NCBI GenBank assembly: GCA_036263035.1
Contig: DATAHR010000090.1
Location: 1-31,961, forward strand
Reading direction: 5' to 3'
Source: JAICYJ01 sp036263035
GTDB lineage: Bacteria; Actinomycetota; Thermoleophilia; Gaiellales; JAICJC01
DNA: 31,961 nt
Shown: positions 1 to 7,802 of the stretch, one piece after another
How the letters are laid out: every line of letters starts with the position of its first letter
Position numbering within the stretch: the first letter of the stretch is position 1
The notes under the pieces: generated by a model
Told to the model about the DNA's origin: nothing
The model's input: only the letters and a program-made list of their open reading frames with translations
Database searches by the model: none
Program-made: the position numbers and the translations under genes

Positions 1-29
1 ACCAACGCCGGGGCCTCTGCTTTGAGACC

Positions 30-62
30 GTTCCGGCCGCGGCCGCAGGCCGCGGCCGGAAC
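30..62 (-). terminator. GC-rich hairpin beyond the prfA-rhodanese cluster
   Basis: A perfect 15-bp inverted repeat (30-44 against 48-62) with a 3-base loop lies about 60 bases beyond the rhodanese stop codon. There is no clear T-run on either side, so a factor-independent terminator is only inferred from position and stem stability. Bases 1-29 and 63-125 show no gene or motif I can support. Confidence 0.45.
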
Positions 63-125
63 TCAGCCGGCGGGCCAGCTTGAACCGCACCAAAGCACCA
101 GCGCGCCGTTGCGGGCGTGCCCCGG

Positions 126-524
126 TTATATGTCGCTGTCGTCGACCGGCTCTGTCGGCAGCCCGGCGGCTGTCCAGGCCTCGAACCCGCCGATCATGTC
201 GGTGGCGCTCCTCACCCCGAGCCGCTGAAGCGTGGCGGCCGCGAGGCTCGACGAGTAGCCCTGCTCGCACATGATCACGAGCGGGCCGCTGCACGCAGCG
301 ATCCGCGGGTCCTGGTGCCCGGACGTCGGGTCGGCCCGCCATTCCAGCACGTTGCGATGGATCCGCACGGCGCCGGGCACCGTGCCGCCGGCCACGCGCT
401 GCTCGTGGCTGCGCGTGTCGATGATCAGCCCGCCCGCGGCGGCCGCATCGCGCGCCTCCTGCGGCGTCAGCCGTCGCAGCAGCCGGCGCTCGTCGGCGAG
501 CAGGCGGTCGATCCCTTCGGTCAC
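126..524 (-). CDS. Rhodanese-like domain protein
   Basis: A single-domain rhodanese of 132 residues, likely a cytoplasmic sulfurtransferase or sulfur carrier. The sequence shows the fold's IIDTRS strand near residue 35, the GTVPGAVRI segment near 47-55, and the active-site loop CEQGYSS near residues 86-92, whose Cys would carry the persulfide. The loop has Ser where the classical CxxGxR motif has Arg, a form I believe is frequent in actinobacterial members. The GTG start at 524 overlaps the stop of the preceding sua5 gene by four bases (GTGA), so the two are probably translationally coupled. It is the last gene of a minus-strand translation-factor cluster. A role in thiolation chemistry of tRNA or a cofactor would fit that setting but is inference; the substrate cannot be read from the sequence. 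Confidence 0.85.
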   Translation of the reverse strand: MTEGIDRLLADERRLLRRLTPQEARDAAAAGGLIIDTRSHEQRVAGGTVPGAVRIHRNVLEWRADPTSGHQDPRIAACSGPLVIMCEQGYSSSLAAATLQRLGVRSATDMIGGFEAWTAAGLPTEPVDDSDI

Positions 525-1120
525 CGCGCCGCCCCCACCGCCGCCAGCACCGCCTCCAGATCCGGGCCCTCGCGCAGCACCGCCGGCACCTCTCCGCTGA
601 CATCGATCACGGACGAGGGCCGCCCCGGCAGCGGGCCTGCGTCGACGAGGAAGGCAGCCGCCTCGTGCAGCTCCACGGGCACATCCGCCGCCGTTGCCGG
701 ATCCGGTCCGCCGCGCAGGTTCGCGCTGGTGATCACCAGGCCACCGGCGGCGTCGGCCAGCTCGGCGACTTCGGGCTCCAGGTCGGGCACGCGCACGCCG
801 ATCCGCTCGGGGCGGTCCCCGCAGGCGTGCGCGAACCGGCCGGCCGGGTTGGGGACGATCAGCGTCACGGCTCCGGGAAGCAGCCTGCGGCAGATGCCCG
901 CGGTGCGCTCGTCCAGCTCGGGCAGTGTGGCGAGCAGGCCCGGCACCGAGCCGAGCATGACCGCCGTGGCCTGGGATGACGGCCGCTGCTTGAGCGTGTA
1001 CAGCCGCGCGCATGCATCCTCACACCCGGCCGCCGCGGCGATCCCATACACCGTGTCGGTGGGCAGGATGGCCAGCGCGCCGCCGAGCAGCTGCTCGGCG
1101 GCGGCCGGCGGGACGCTCAC
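521..1120 (-). CDS. tsaC: L-threonylcarbamoyladenylate synthase (Sua5/YrdC/TsaC)
   Basis: Makes threonylcarbamoyl-AMP from threonine, bicarbonate and ATP, the first step of the t6A37 modification of ANN-decoding tRNAs. Family marks visible in about 199 residues are PTDTVYGIAAA near residue 20, the KxR nucleotide-binding pair in LKQRPSSQA near 44-46, and the SAN motif in ITSANLRGG. The length fits the short YrdC-only form without the C-terminal Sua5 domain. I place the start at GTG 1118-1120 because it gives a GTGA overlap with prmC, as at the neighbouring junctions; a GTG at 1135 would add five residues. In many bacteria this gene follows prfA and prmC, as here. The reaction assignment rests on family knowledge, and the call is secure. 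Confidence 0.93.
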   Translation of the reverse strand: MSVPPAAAEQLLGGALAILPTDTVYGIAAAAGCEDACARLYTLKQRPSSQATAVMLGSVPGLLATLPELDERTAGICRRLLPGAVTLIVPNPAGRFAHACGDRPERIGVRVPDLEPEVAELADAAGGLVITSANLRGGPDPATAADVPVELHEAAAFLVDAGPLPGRPSSVIDVSGEVPAVLREGPDLEAVLAAVGAAR

Positions 1121-1959
1121 GGCCACCGCGCCCACACCACCCGGTCGATGCGAGACAGATCGAGGTCCACGGCTGGCTCACCGTAGCCGAGCGCCCGCAG
1201 CTCCGCGACCAGCGCGGGCGACTGGCCGGCGCCGCACTCCAGCACCAGCCATCCACCGGCCGCCAGGCGCTCGGCTGCCTGCGGCAGCAGCCGGCGGTAG
1301 ACCTCCAGCCCATCGTCGCCCGCAACCGTGGCCAGGCGCGGCTCGTGGTCGGCCACCTCCGGCTCCAGCGTCGCGATCTCGGTGGACGAGACATAGGGCG
1401 GATTCGAGACGATCAGCTCGAACGGGCCGCCCTCGATCCCGCTCAGCAGATCCGACTGGACAAAGGCCACGTCGAGCCCGAGCCGCTCGGCGTTCCCCGA
1501 CGCCACCGCCAGAGCGTCCTCCGAAACGTCACATGCGGTGATGCGCGCGTCCGGCCGCTCGTCCTTGAGCGCCAGCGCGATTGCCCCGGACCCCGTCCCG
1601 ACGTCGACCACGGCCGGCCCCTCCGTGCCCTCGAGCAGCTGCAGGCAGCGCTCGACGACGAGCTCGGTCTCGGGCCGGGGCACCAGCACCCGGGCGTCCA
1701 CGGCCAGGTCGAGCCGCCGAAAGCCCCAGTGCCCGATCACGTAGGCGACCGGCTCGCGTGCGCCCCTGCGGCGCACGAGCTCCCGGCACGCGGTCAGCTC
1801 GTCATCGGTCAGCGGCCGGTCGAACTGCGTGTAGAGCTCCAGCCGGGACAGCGCCAGCCCATGTGAGAGCAGCAGCTCCGCGTCGAGCCGCGGCGTCGGG
1901 CTGCCGCGGGACTCGAGGTACTCCGTCGACCGGCGGAGCACCTCCGCCAGCGTGATCAC
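1117..1959 (-). CDS. prmC: Peptide chain release factor N5-glutamine methyltransferase
   Basis: Methylates the glutamine of the GGQ motif in release factors, using S-adenosylmethionine. The 280-residue protein has the PrmC layout: a helical N-terminal domain (about 1-85), the SAM-binding DVGTGSGAIAL at residues 119-129, and the catalytic NPPY at 186-189 in VSNPPYVSS. The RPETE segment near 95-99 is also typical of the family. It starts with GTG at 1959, overlapping the prfA stop by four bases, and its own stop overlaps the tsaC start in the same way. Its main substrate, release factor 1, is therefore encoded directly upstream in the same transcript, which strongly supports the assignment. Confidence 0.96.
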   Translation of the reverse strand: MITLAEVLRRSTEYLESRGSPTPRLDAELLLSHGLALSRLELYTQFDRPLTDDELTACRELVRRRGAREPVAYVIGHWGFRRLDLAVDARVLVPRPETELVVERCLQLLEGTEGPAVVDVGTGSGAIALALKDERPDARITACDVSEDALAVASGNAERLGLDVAFVQSDLLSGIEGGPFELIVSNPPYVSSTEIATLEPEVADHEPRLATVAGDDGLEVYRRLLPQAAERLAAGGWLVLECGAGQSPALVAELRALGYGEPAVDLDLSRIDRVVWARWP

Positions 1960-3038
1960 GCGGGGCTGGCCGCCTGGGTGCCCGCCGCGGCCAGCTGCAG
2001 CCGCCGCTCCTCGGCGGCAAGCGCGTCGGTGAACGGCTGCAGGTTCCCCGCCAGCACCGTCTCCAGGCTCCGGTCGAGGTTCACGCGGTGATCGGTCGCC
2101 CGGTTCTGCGGATAGTTGTAGGTGCGGATCTTCTCGCTGCGCTCGCCCGTGCCGATCTGCGACAGCCGGGCGGCGGTCGCCTCCTGCTGGGCCCGCTCCC
2201 GCTCGGCCTCGTAGAGCCGAGCGCGCAGGATCTTCATCGCGCGGTCCTTGTTCTGCAGCTGCGAGCGCTCGTCCTGGCAGGTGACCACCAGCCCGGTTGG
2301 CAGGTGCGTGATCCGCACCGCCGAGTCCGTCGTGTTCACCGACTGGCCGCCGTGCCCGCCCGAGCGGAACACGTCGATCCGCAGGTCGTTCGCGTTGACG
2401 TCGACGTCGACCTCCTCCGCCTCCGGCAGCACGACCACCGTGGCGGTGGACGTGTGGATGCGGCCCTGCGACTCGGTCGCAGGCACGCGCTGGACGCGGT
2501 GCACCCCGCTCTCGTACTTGAACACGGAGTAGGCCCCGTCGCCTCGGATCTCGAACGTGATCTCCTTGTAGCCGCCGGCATCGCCACCGGCCACGGTCAG
2601 CACGTCGGTCTTGAACCCGCGCTGCACCGCATAGCGGGTGAGCATCTGGAAGAGGTCACCGGCGAACAGCGCCGCCTCGTCGCCGCCCGTACCGGCCCTG
2701 ATCTCGACGATCACGTCCTTGTCGTCGGCCGGGTCGCGCTCGAGCATCTCGGTGCGGATCTCCTCCTCCAGCCCGGGCAGCTCCTCACGCGCCTCGGCCA
2801 GCTGCTCCTGGGCCAGCGCGCGGATCTCCTCGTCGCTGTCGGACAGCAGCTCGGACGCCTCCTCCTGCTGCGCCGTCAGCGCACGCCAACGCTGCGCGAG
2901 CTCATGGGCGCGCGACAGCTGCTTGTGGCGGCGGGCCACCTCGGCGTAGCGCTTCTGGTCGGCGATCAGCTCGGGATCGCCGAGCTGCCGCTCGATCTCG
3001 GCGAAGCTGCGCTCGATCTCTGCAACAAGAGGTTCCAC
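1956..3038 (-). CDS. prfA: Peptide chain release factor 1
   Basis: RF1 recognises UAA and UAG in the ribosomal A site and triggers peptide release. The 360-residue protein has the usual length. The PAT anticodon-like tripeptide is at 186-188 (VQRVPATES), which separates RF1 from RF2 (SPF), and the catalytic GGQ is at 230-232. The N-terminal coiled region (about 1-100) is rich in Glu and Arg as in other RF1 proteins. The start is GTG at 3038, 28 bases after the DUF1385 gene; no strong Shine-Dalgarno is seen. Co-transcription with prmC would keep RF1 and its methylase together. Confidence 0.97.
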   Translation of the reverse strand: MEPLVAEIERSFAEIERQLGDPELIADQKRYAEVARRHKQLSRAHELAQRWRALTAQQEEASELLSDSDEEIRALAQEQLAEAREELPGLEEEIRTEMLERDPADDKDVIVEIRAGTGGDEAALFAGDLFQMLTRYAVQRGFKTDVLTVAGGDAGGYKEITFEIRGDGAYSVFKYESGVHRVQRVPATESQGRIHTSTATVVVLPEAEEVDVDVNANDLRIDVFRSGGHGGQSVNTTDSAVRITHLPTGLVVTCQDERSQLQNKDRAMKILRARLYEAERERAQQEATAARLSQIGTGERSEKIRTYNYPQNRATDHRVNLDRSLETVLAGNLQPFTDALAAEERRLQLAAAGTQAASPA

Positions 3039-3066
3039 GGGAGACCCGAAGGATACGGCAGGGAAT

Positions 3067-3987
3067 CTAAGCCATGACTTCGACGCGCGAGACGCCGCGC
3101 TCGGCCTGCGACCGCTCCTCGGCCGCCAGCACGTCGCGGAGCGCGTCGATCGAGACCTCGACCTGGTCGAGCGTCGGCTCGCGGGTGGTCAGCCGCTGCA
3201 GCCACAGGCCCGGCGCCAGCAGAGCGCGGACGACTCGGTTCTGCGGGTGCTTGCCGCCGAAGCGGATCAGCTCGTAGGCGAGCCCGGCGATGACGGGGAG
3301 CAGCAGCACACGCGACAGGATCAGGATCGGCCAGGCCGGCCGCCCCACCAGGGCGAACACGAAGATCGCGATCACCATCACCCACAGCAGGAACGCCGTC
3401 CCGCAGCGGACGTGGATCTTGGAGTAGGTCTGCACCCGCTCCGGGGTGAGCTCGGCACCGGCCTCGTAGGCGTTGATCGCCTTGTGCTCCGCGGCGTGGT
3501 ACTGGAAGACCCGCCGCAGATCGGGGATCAGCGAGATCGCCGCGAGGTACAGGATCAGCAGCGAGACGCGAATCAGGCCCTCGACCACGACGAACAGGCC
3601 GGTCGAGTGGATCGGCAGGAGCTCGGTCAGGATCGCCGGCGAGACCTTGAAGACGATCACCGTGAATCCGATCGCCATCGCGAACGCGAAGATCAGCTGG
3701 CCGCGCGTGAGCTCGGCCGAGACCTCGCCGTCCTCGCCCTCCTCCGCCGACGCGACGCTGGCGGAGATGGCGAGCGCGCGGAACCCGATCGTGAGCGACT
3801 CCACGAGCGCAACGACGCCGCGGATCACGGGCAGGCGCAGCCAGCGCCGCCGTGAGGCGGGGCTGCTGACAGGGTTCGAGATGCACGACACCCCGCCGTC
3901 GGGCCGCCGCACGGCGACAGCCCATGACGATGGGGTGCGCATCATCACGCCCTCGAGAACCGCCTGTCCGCCAACGTTCGCGCTCAT
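3067..3987 (-). CDS. DUF1385 family membrane protein (YqhQ-like)
   Basis: A 306-residue protein opening with the family signature GGQAVLEGVMMRTP at about residues 6-19. At least four hydrophobic segments are visible: around FAMAIGFTVIVFKV, LLILYLAAISLI, FLLWVMVIAIFVFALVG and a fourth near ILSRVLLLPVIAGLAY, so it should sit in the cytoplasmic membrane. The conserved YHAAEHKAINAYE stretch, with its His and Glu residues, lies between the second and third segments and resembles a metal-binding site. The molecular function of DUF1385 is not established to my knowledge. Its position between rpmE and prfA is a recurrent arrangement in Gram-positive bacteria. Upstream, a GACAAT hexamer 9 bases before the ATG could give this part of the cluster its own promoter. 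Confidence 0.88.
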   Translation of the reverse strand: MSANVGGQAVLEGVMMRTPSSWAVAVRRPDGGVSCISNPVSSPASRRRWLRLPVIRGVVALVESLTIGFRALAISASVASAEEGEDGEVSAELTRGQLIFAFAMAIGFTVIVFKVSPAILTELLPIHSTGLFVVVEGLIRVSLLILYLAAISLIPDLRRVFQYHAAEHKAINAYEAGAELTPERVQTYSKIHVRCGTAFLLWVMVIAIFVFALVGRPAWPILILSRVLLLPVIAGLAYELIRFGGKHPQNRVVRALLAPGLWLQRLTTREPTLDQVEVSIDALRDVLAAEERSQAERGVSRVEVMA

Positions 3988-4047
3988 GTCGAGATCATTG
4001 TCGGCATGCAGCGCAAACGCAATGAGCGCTGGATCCGGGTAATGGGG

Positions 4048-4254
4048 CTACGAGGAGCTGCGCGCCTGGCGGCGACGGAACCGCTCGACCCGTCCACCGG
4101 TGTCGACCAGCTTCTGCTTGCCGGTGTAAAAGGGATGGCACTCAGAGCAGATCTCAACCGAAAGCTCGGGCTTGGTGGATCGTGTGAGGAACTCGTTGCC
4201 GCACGAGCAGTGCACGCGCGCAACGACGTAGTCGGGATGGATATCGGTCTTCAT
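4048..4254 (-). CDS. rpmE: 50S ribosomal protein L31 (zinc-binding form)
   Basis: A 68-residue L31, starting MKTDIHPDY as is typical. Four zinc-ligand cysteines are present at residues 16, 18, 36 and 39 (VHCSCGN and EICSECHPFY), so this is the C+ type that binds zinc; the zinc-free paralogue used under zinc starvation would lack them. The FYTGKQKLVDTGGRVERF segment is the conserved C-terminal half. The frame stays open further upstream, but the added residues do not resemble L31 and overlap ltaE, so ATG 4254 is the start. It begins only four bases after the ltaE stop, an unusual partner for a ribosomal protein gene. Confidence 0.96.
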   Translation of the reverse strand: MKTDIHPDYVVARVHCSCGNEFLTRSTKPELSVEICSECHPFYTGKQKLVDTGGRVERFRRRQARSSS

Positions 4255-4258
4255 ACGA

Positions 4259-5290
4259 TCATCGTAGCAGCGGCCGCAACCGCTCCACCGCCGCCGAAAC
4301 AGCCTCCTCGCCGGCGTCCAGGTGGGTGACGAACCGTATCGTCGAAGGGCTGAGATCCGCGCACAGAACCCCCGCCTCCGCCATCTCACGCACGAGCCCG
4401 GACGCGTCCTCGCCGTCGGGCACGGACGCGAACACGATATTGGTCTCGACGCGGTCGGGATCGAAGCGGACGCGGGTGCAGTCCGCGAGCCCCTCGGCCA
4501 GGGCCCGGGCCGAGCGGTGGTCGTCCGCGAGCCGGTCGACGTGATGGCGCACCGCGTGCAGGGCGCCTGCGGCGATGATGCCCGCCTGGCGCATGCCTCC
4601 GCCGAACAGCTTGCGGTTGCGGCGCGCCGTCTCGATCAGCTCGGCGCTCCCGACGACGGCCGACCCCACGGGCGCTCCCAGCCCCTTGGAGAAGCACACC
4701 GAGACGCTGTCCACGTCGCGGACGACGCGCGCCGGCTCGACGCCGGAGGCCACGGCGGCGTTCCAGAGCCGCGCGCCGTCCATGTGGACGCGCATTCCCT
4801 GCTCGTGGGCGAAGGCCGCGACCGCGTCGATCCGCTCCTGCGGGTAGACGAGACCGCCCTGCTCGCCAACGGTGTTCTCCAGACAGACAAGCGTCTGGCG
4901 GGCGTGGTGCACGTCCGACGGGTCGCGCAGCCAGCCGGCGAGCTCGTCCGGTCCCGGCATGCCTCGCGCGCCGGAGATCATGCGCGTTTGCACGCCTGAC
5001 AGCACAGCGCAGGCAGCCTGCTCGTGCACCACCACATGGGCGAGCTCGTGGACGAGGATCTCGTCCCCGGGTTGGGTCTGCGACCGGATCGCGACCTGGT
5101 TTCCCATATGACCGGAGGGCACGTAGAGGGCCGCCTCCTTCCCGAGCAGCGCGGCCACCTCGCGCTCGAGCTCGATCACCGTCGGGTCGTCGCCCCACAC
5201 GTCGTCGCCCACTGCGGCCTCCGCCATGGCCTGCCGCATCTCCGGGGTCGGCCGGGTGACCGTGTCGGATCTGAGGTCGACGGGGCGCAT
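4259..5290 (-). CDS. ltaE: Low-specificity L-threonine aldolase
   Basis: A PLP-dependent fold-type I enzyme of 343 residues that cleaves L-threonine (or allo-threonine) to glycine and acetaldehyde. The N-terminus MRPVDLRSDTVTRPTPEMR is the classical family opening. The PLP lysine lies in CFSKGLGAPVGS, with the aspartate that contacts the PLP ring nitrogen in VHMDGARLWNA. The start is ATG 5290. A -10-like TACCCT nine bases upstream on this strand is half of a palindrome shared with the divergent DUF1272 gene. It is the first gene of the minus-strand run leading to rpmE. Threonine is also the substrate of tsaC in the same run, but a functional link is speculation. Confidence 0.93.
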   Translation of the reverse strand: MRPVDLRSDTVTRPTPEMRQAMAEAAVGDDVWGDDPTVIELEREVAALLGKEAALYVPSGHMGNQVAIRSQTQPGDEILVHELAHVVVHEQAACAVLSGVQTRMISGARGMPGPDELAGWLRDPSDVHHARQTLVCLENTVGEQGGLVYPQERIDAVAAFAHEQGMRVHMDGARLWNAAVASGVEPARVVRDVDSVSVCFSKGLGAPVGSAVVGSAELIETARRNRKLFGGGMRQAGIIAAGALHAVRHHVDRLADDHRSARALAEGLADCTRVRFDPDRVETNIVFASVPDGEDASGLVREMAEAGVLCADLSPSTIRFVTHLDAGEEAVSAAVERLRPLLR

Positions 5291-5299
5291 GGCTGGTGG

Positions 5300-5309
5300 A
5301 GGGTACCCT
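5300..5309. promoter_or_regulatory. Palindromic -10 shared by two divergent genes
   Basis: The perfect palindrome AGGGTACCCT reads TACCCT on both strands. On the plus strand it lies five bases before the ATG of the DUF1272 gene; on the minus strand it lies nine bases before the ATG of ltaE. No convincing -35 box is seen. A bidirectional promoter giving near-leaderless transcripts is inferred. Confidence 0.5.
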
Positions 5310-5314
5310 GTCGC

Positions 5315-5500
5315 ATGGCCCTGGAGATGCGCACGGCCTGCGAGCGCTGCGAGCGCCCGCTGGGCCACGCCGACGACGCGCGGATCTGCAGCTACGAGTG
5401 CACGTTCTGCCCCGCCTGCGCGGGCGCGATGCAGGCCGTCTGCCCGAACTGCGGCGGCGAGCTGGTGGCGCGCCCACGGCGGGCACAGCCGGGCGGGTAG
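5315..5500 (+). CDS. DUF1272 zinc-ribbon-like small protein
   Basis: A 61-residue cysteine-rich protein opening MALEMRTACERCERPL, matching the DUF1272 family. Cysteines occur as CERC (9-12), then C25, C32, CPAC overlap at 32-35, and CPNC (43-46), consistent with one or two bound zinc ions. No catalytic motif is visible and the family has no established function that I know of. The ATG at 5315 follows a GGAGGG at 5298-5303, but the -10 palindrome at 5300-5309 occupies the same bases, so a leaderless message is more likely than use of that site for ribosome binding. It stands alone, 39 bases before the ETF:QO gene. Confidence 0.85.
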   Translation: MALEMRTACERCERPLGHADDARICSYECTFCPACAGAMQAVCPNCGGELVARPRRAQPGG

Positions 5501-5526
5501 CCCCGCGCTGCGCCGACGACCTCGGG

Positions 5527-5532
5527 TAGCAT
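5527..5532 (+). promoter_or_regulatory. -10 hexamer of the ETF:QO gene
   Basis: TAGCAT lies seven bases before the ATG at 5540, placing transcription start at or next to the start codon. No clear -35 is seen. Support comes from the same spacing at several other genes in the window. Confidence 0.4.
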
Positions 5533-5539
5533 CGGCCGC

Positions 5540-7243
5540 ATGGCAGCCCGGCGCCCGAGCGCATACCCACCCCCGGTCAAGGTGGGCGAGTTCGTCCAGG
5601 CGCCGGAGGCTGCGGAGGACGAGCGCATCGACGTCGGTGTCGTCTTCGTCGGCGCCGGGCCGGCCGGCCTGGCAGGCGCCATCCGGCTCCAGCAGCTGCT
5701 GAACGACGACCCGGCGACGGCGGAGCGGCTCGGCGAGACCCCGATCGCCGTCCTGGACAAGGGCCGCGTCGCGGGGGCCCACCTGCTCTCCGGTGCGGTC
5801 GTGAATCCGTCGGCGCTTCGCGACCTCCTGCCGGGCACCGACCCGGCCACGCTGCCCGGCTGCTTCGGCCCGGTGACGAAGGAGTCGGTCTTCCTCATGA
5901 CCCAGCAGTTCGACATCCGGATCCCGACGCCGCCGCCGTTCCACAACAAGGGCAACCTGATCTTCTCGCTTTCCCAGCTGGGCCGGCATCTCGCCGAGCA
6001 GGCGGAGGAGCTGGGCGTGATGGTGCTGCCCGAGACCGACGCGCAGCGGCTGCTCGTCGCCGACGGCTCCGTGCGCGGTGTCAAGACAGGCGACAAGGGG
6101 CTCGACCGCGAGGGTCAGCCGACCGGGTCGTACGAGCCCGGCGTCGAGGTGCACGCTCAGGCAACGGTGTTCTCCGAGGGGACACAGGGCCATCTGGCGG
6201 GCGCTGCGATGCAGCACTTCCGCCTGTTCGGCGAGTCCCCCCAGGTCTGGAGCCTCGGTGTGAAGGAGATCTGGCGCGTTGCGAAGCCACTCGACCGCGT
6301 GATCCACACGCTCGGCTGGCCGTTCCGGACGACCCGCAAGGACCGCGAGGTCGGCGGCAGCTTCATCTACCCCATGGGGCCGGACATGCTGGCGATCGGA
6401 CTGGTGCTCGGGCTCGACTACCGGGACGCGACGCTGTCGGTGCACGACTCGCTGCAGCTGTTCAAGACCCACCCCATGATCAGCGGCATGCTGCAGGGCG
6501 GCGAGCGCATCGGCTGGGGGGCGAAGACGATCCCCGAGGGTGGCTTCCTGGCGTTCCCCTCGAGCTTCTCGATGCCCGGCGCCGTCCTCACCGGCGACAG
6601 CGCCGGGTTCGTCAACGTGCCGAAGCTGAAGGGCATCCACTACGCGATGCGGTCGGGCATGCTCGCCGCCGAGGCGATCTACGAGGCGCTGAAGTCGGGC
6701 TCCGACCTGTCGGCCGCCGGTGCGCTCGAGGGCTATGACCGGCGGGTCAAGCAGAGCCACATCTGGAGCGATCTGCGCAAGGTGCGAAACATGCGGCAGG
6801 CGCTCGGCAAGGGCTTCGCGCTGGGCGGGCCGCTCGGCGGCCTGATGGACATCTCCCGCGGTGCGCTGCCGCCGGGCAACTGGTCGTTCCACCGCGACGC
6901 GGACGCGACCGTCGAGCCGCATCCCGGAAAGCGCGAGTACCCGGCACCGGACGGAAAGCTCACGTTCGACAAGCTCTCGAGCGTCTTCCTCTCAGGCAAC
7001 AGGACGCGGGACGACCAGCCGAACCACATCCGGGTGCAGGAGAACGTCCCGCGCGAGGTGGCGGAGACCTGGGTGGCGATGTGCCCGGCGGCGGTCTACG
7101 AGATCGGCCGCGACGACGGCGGCCCGACGGTGCAGCTGAAGCTGGCGCCGTCGAACTGCGTCCAGTGCGGGGCGATCACGGCCAAGGGCGGCAGGCTGAC
7201 ACCTGCCGAAGGCGGCAGCGGGCCCGAGTACTCGCAGATGTAG
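5540..7243 (+). CDS. Electron transfer flavoprotein:quinone oxidoreductase
   Basis: A 567-residue membrane-associated flavoprotein that passes electrons from reduced ETF to the quinone pool. The FAD dinucleotide-binding motif is VGAGPAGLAGAIRL (about residues 37-50). The C-terminal ferredoxin-like region keeps CPAAVYE (Cys515) and NCVQC (Cys540, Cys543), ending EGGSGPEYSQM. In characterised enzymes four cysteines bind a 4Fe-4S cluster with the spacing C-x24-C-x2-C-x2-C. Here the first three match exactly, but the fourth position (546) is isoleucine, so the cluster may be altered, use another ligand, or be missing. The redox partner ETF is encoded by etfB and etfA a few kilobases away on the other strand. 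The gene converges on the GNAT gene with only three bases between stops. Confidence 0.92.
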   Translation: MAARRPSAYPPPVKVGEFVQAPEAAEDERIDVGVVFVGAGPAGLAGAIRLQQLLNDDPATAERLGETPIAVLDKGRVAGAHLLSGAVVNPSALRDLLPGTDPATLPGCFGPVTKESVFLMTQQFDIRIPTPPPFHNKGNLIFSLSQLGRHLAEQAEELGVMVLPETDAQRLLVADGSVRGVKTGDKGLDREGQPTGSYEPGVEVHAQATVFSEGTQGHLAGAAMQHFRLFGESPQVWSLGVKEIWRVAKPLDRVIHTLGWPFRTTRKDREVGGSFIYPMGPDMLAIGLVLGLDYRDATLSVHDSLQLFKTHPMISGMLQGGERIGWGAKTIPEGGFLAFPSSFSMPGAVLTGDSAGFVNVPKLKGIHYAMRSGMLAAEAIYEALKSGSDLSAAGALEGYDRRVKQSHIWSDLRKVRNMRQALGKGFALGGPLGGLMDISRGALPPGNWSFHRDADATVEPHPGKREYPAPDGKLTFDKLSSVFLSGNRTRDDQPNHIRVQENVPREVAETWVAMCPAAVYEIGRDDGGPTVQLKLAPSNCVQCGAITAKGGRLTPAEGGSGPEYSQM

Positions 7244-7246
7244 CCG

Positions 7247-7792
7247 TCAGCCCGCGGATTCCGGCGCCTCCAGCCACCCCACCACCTGGAACCACTCGGG
7301 CTCCGGAAGCGGGTTCTCCTCTACCCGCATGCCCAGCCGCCTCATGACCGCCCGGGACGCCGTGTTCGACCGCTCGGTGGTGGCGACGATGCGCGCGAGG
7401 TTGAGCGCGCCGAAGGCATGGTCGATCAACGCCCGGGCCGCCTCGGTGGCATAGCCATTGCCGCGGTGCGCCGGAGCGAGCGCCCAGTAGAGGCCCATCT
7501 CCGGCCGGAACCGCGCGGGCTGCGCCGAGCTCCCCAGGCCGGGGATCTGGTCGAACGGCCCGTACGAGGGCACCAGACCCAGCAGGCCGATCAGCTCCCC
7601 GGTCTCCCGCAGGGTGATGGCCCGCTCGCCGTACGGCGGCTGCATCAGCGCCTCGAGCTGCGCGTAGGTCTCGGCCGTCCACGCCACCCATCCGGGCGCG
7701 AGGCCGTCGTTGACCGCGCGGGCGGCATCCTCGTCCCCGGCGGTGAGCTCCCGGATCAGCAGCCGGTCGGTATGCAGGGCGGGCACGCGCAC
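7247..7792 (-). CDS. GNAT family N-acetyltransferase
   Basis: A 181-residue GNAT protein of the Acetyltransf_3 (RimJ/RimL-like) group. The opening HTDRLLIRELTAGDEDAA is typical of that group, as is the acetyl-CoA loop near APAHRGNGYATEAARALIDHAF (the R/Q-x-x-G-x-G/A signature reads HRGNGYA). The later segment TERSNTASRAVMRRLGMR is the usual motif B region. The start is taken as GTG 7792, ten bases after the stress-protein gene; an in-frame ATG at 7843 would instead overlap that gene by 41 bases with residues that do not look like the family. The acceptor (protein N-terminus, amine or antibiotic) cannot be told from sequence. Confidence 0.85.
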   Translation of the reverse strand: MRVPALHTDRLLIRELTAGDEDAARAVNDGLAPGWVAWTAETYAQLEALMQPPYGERAITLRETGELIGLLGLVPSYGPFDQIPGLGSSAQPARFRPEMGLYWALAPAHRGNGYATEAARALIDHAFGALNLARIVATTERSNTASRAVMRRLGMRVEENPLPEPEWFQVVGWLEAPESAG

Positions 7793-7802
7793 GCCCGGGA
7801 AA

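Noticed and set aside
5291..6922. Upstream extension of the ltaE frame to 887 codons
   Set aside because: The family opening MRPVDLRSDT sits at ATG 5290, and the extension is antisense to ETF:QO.
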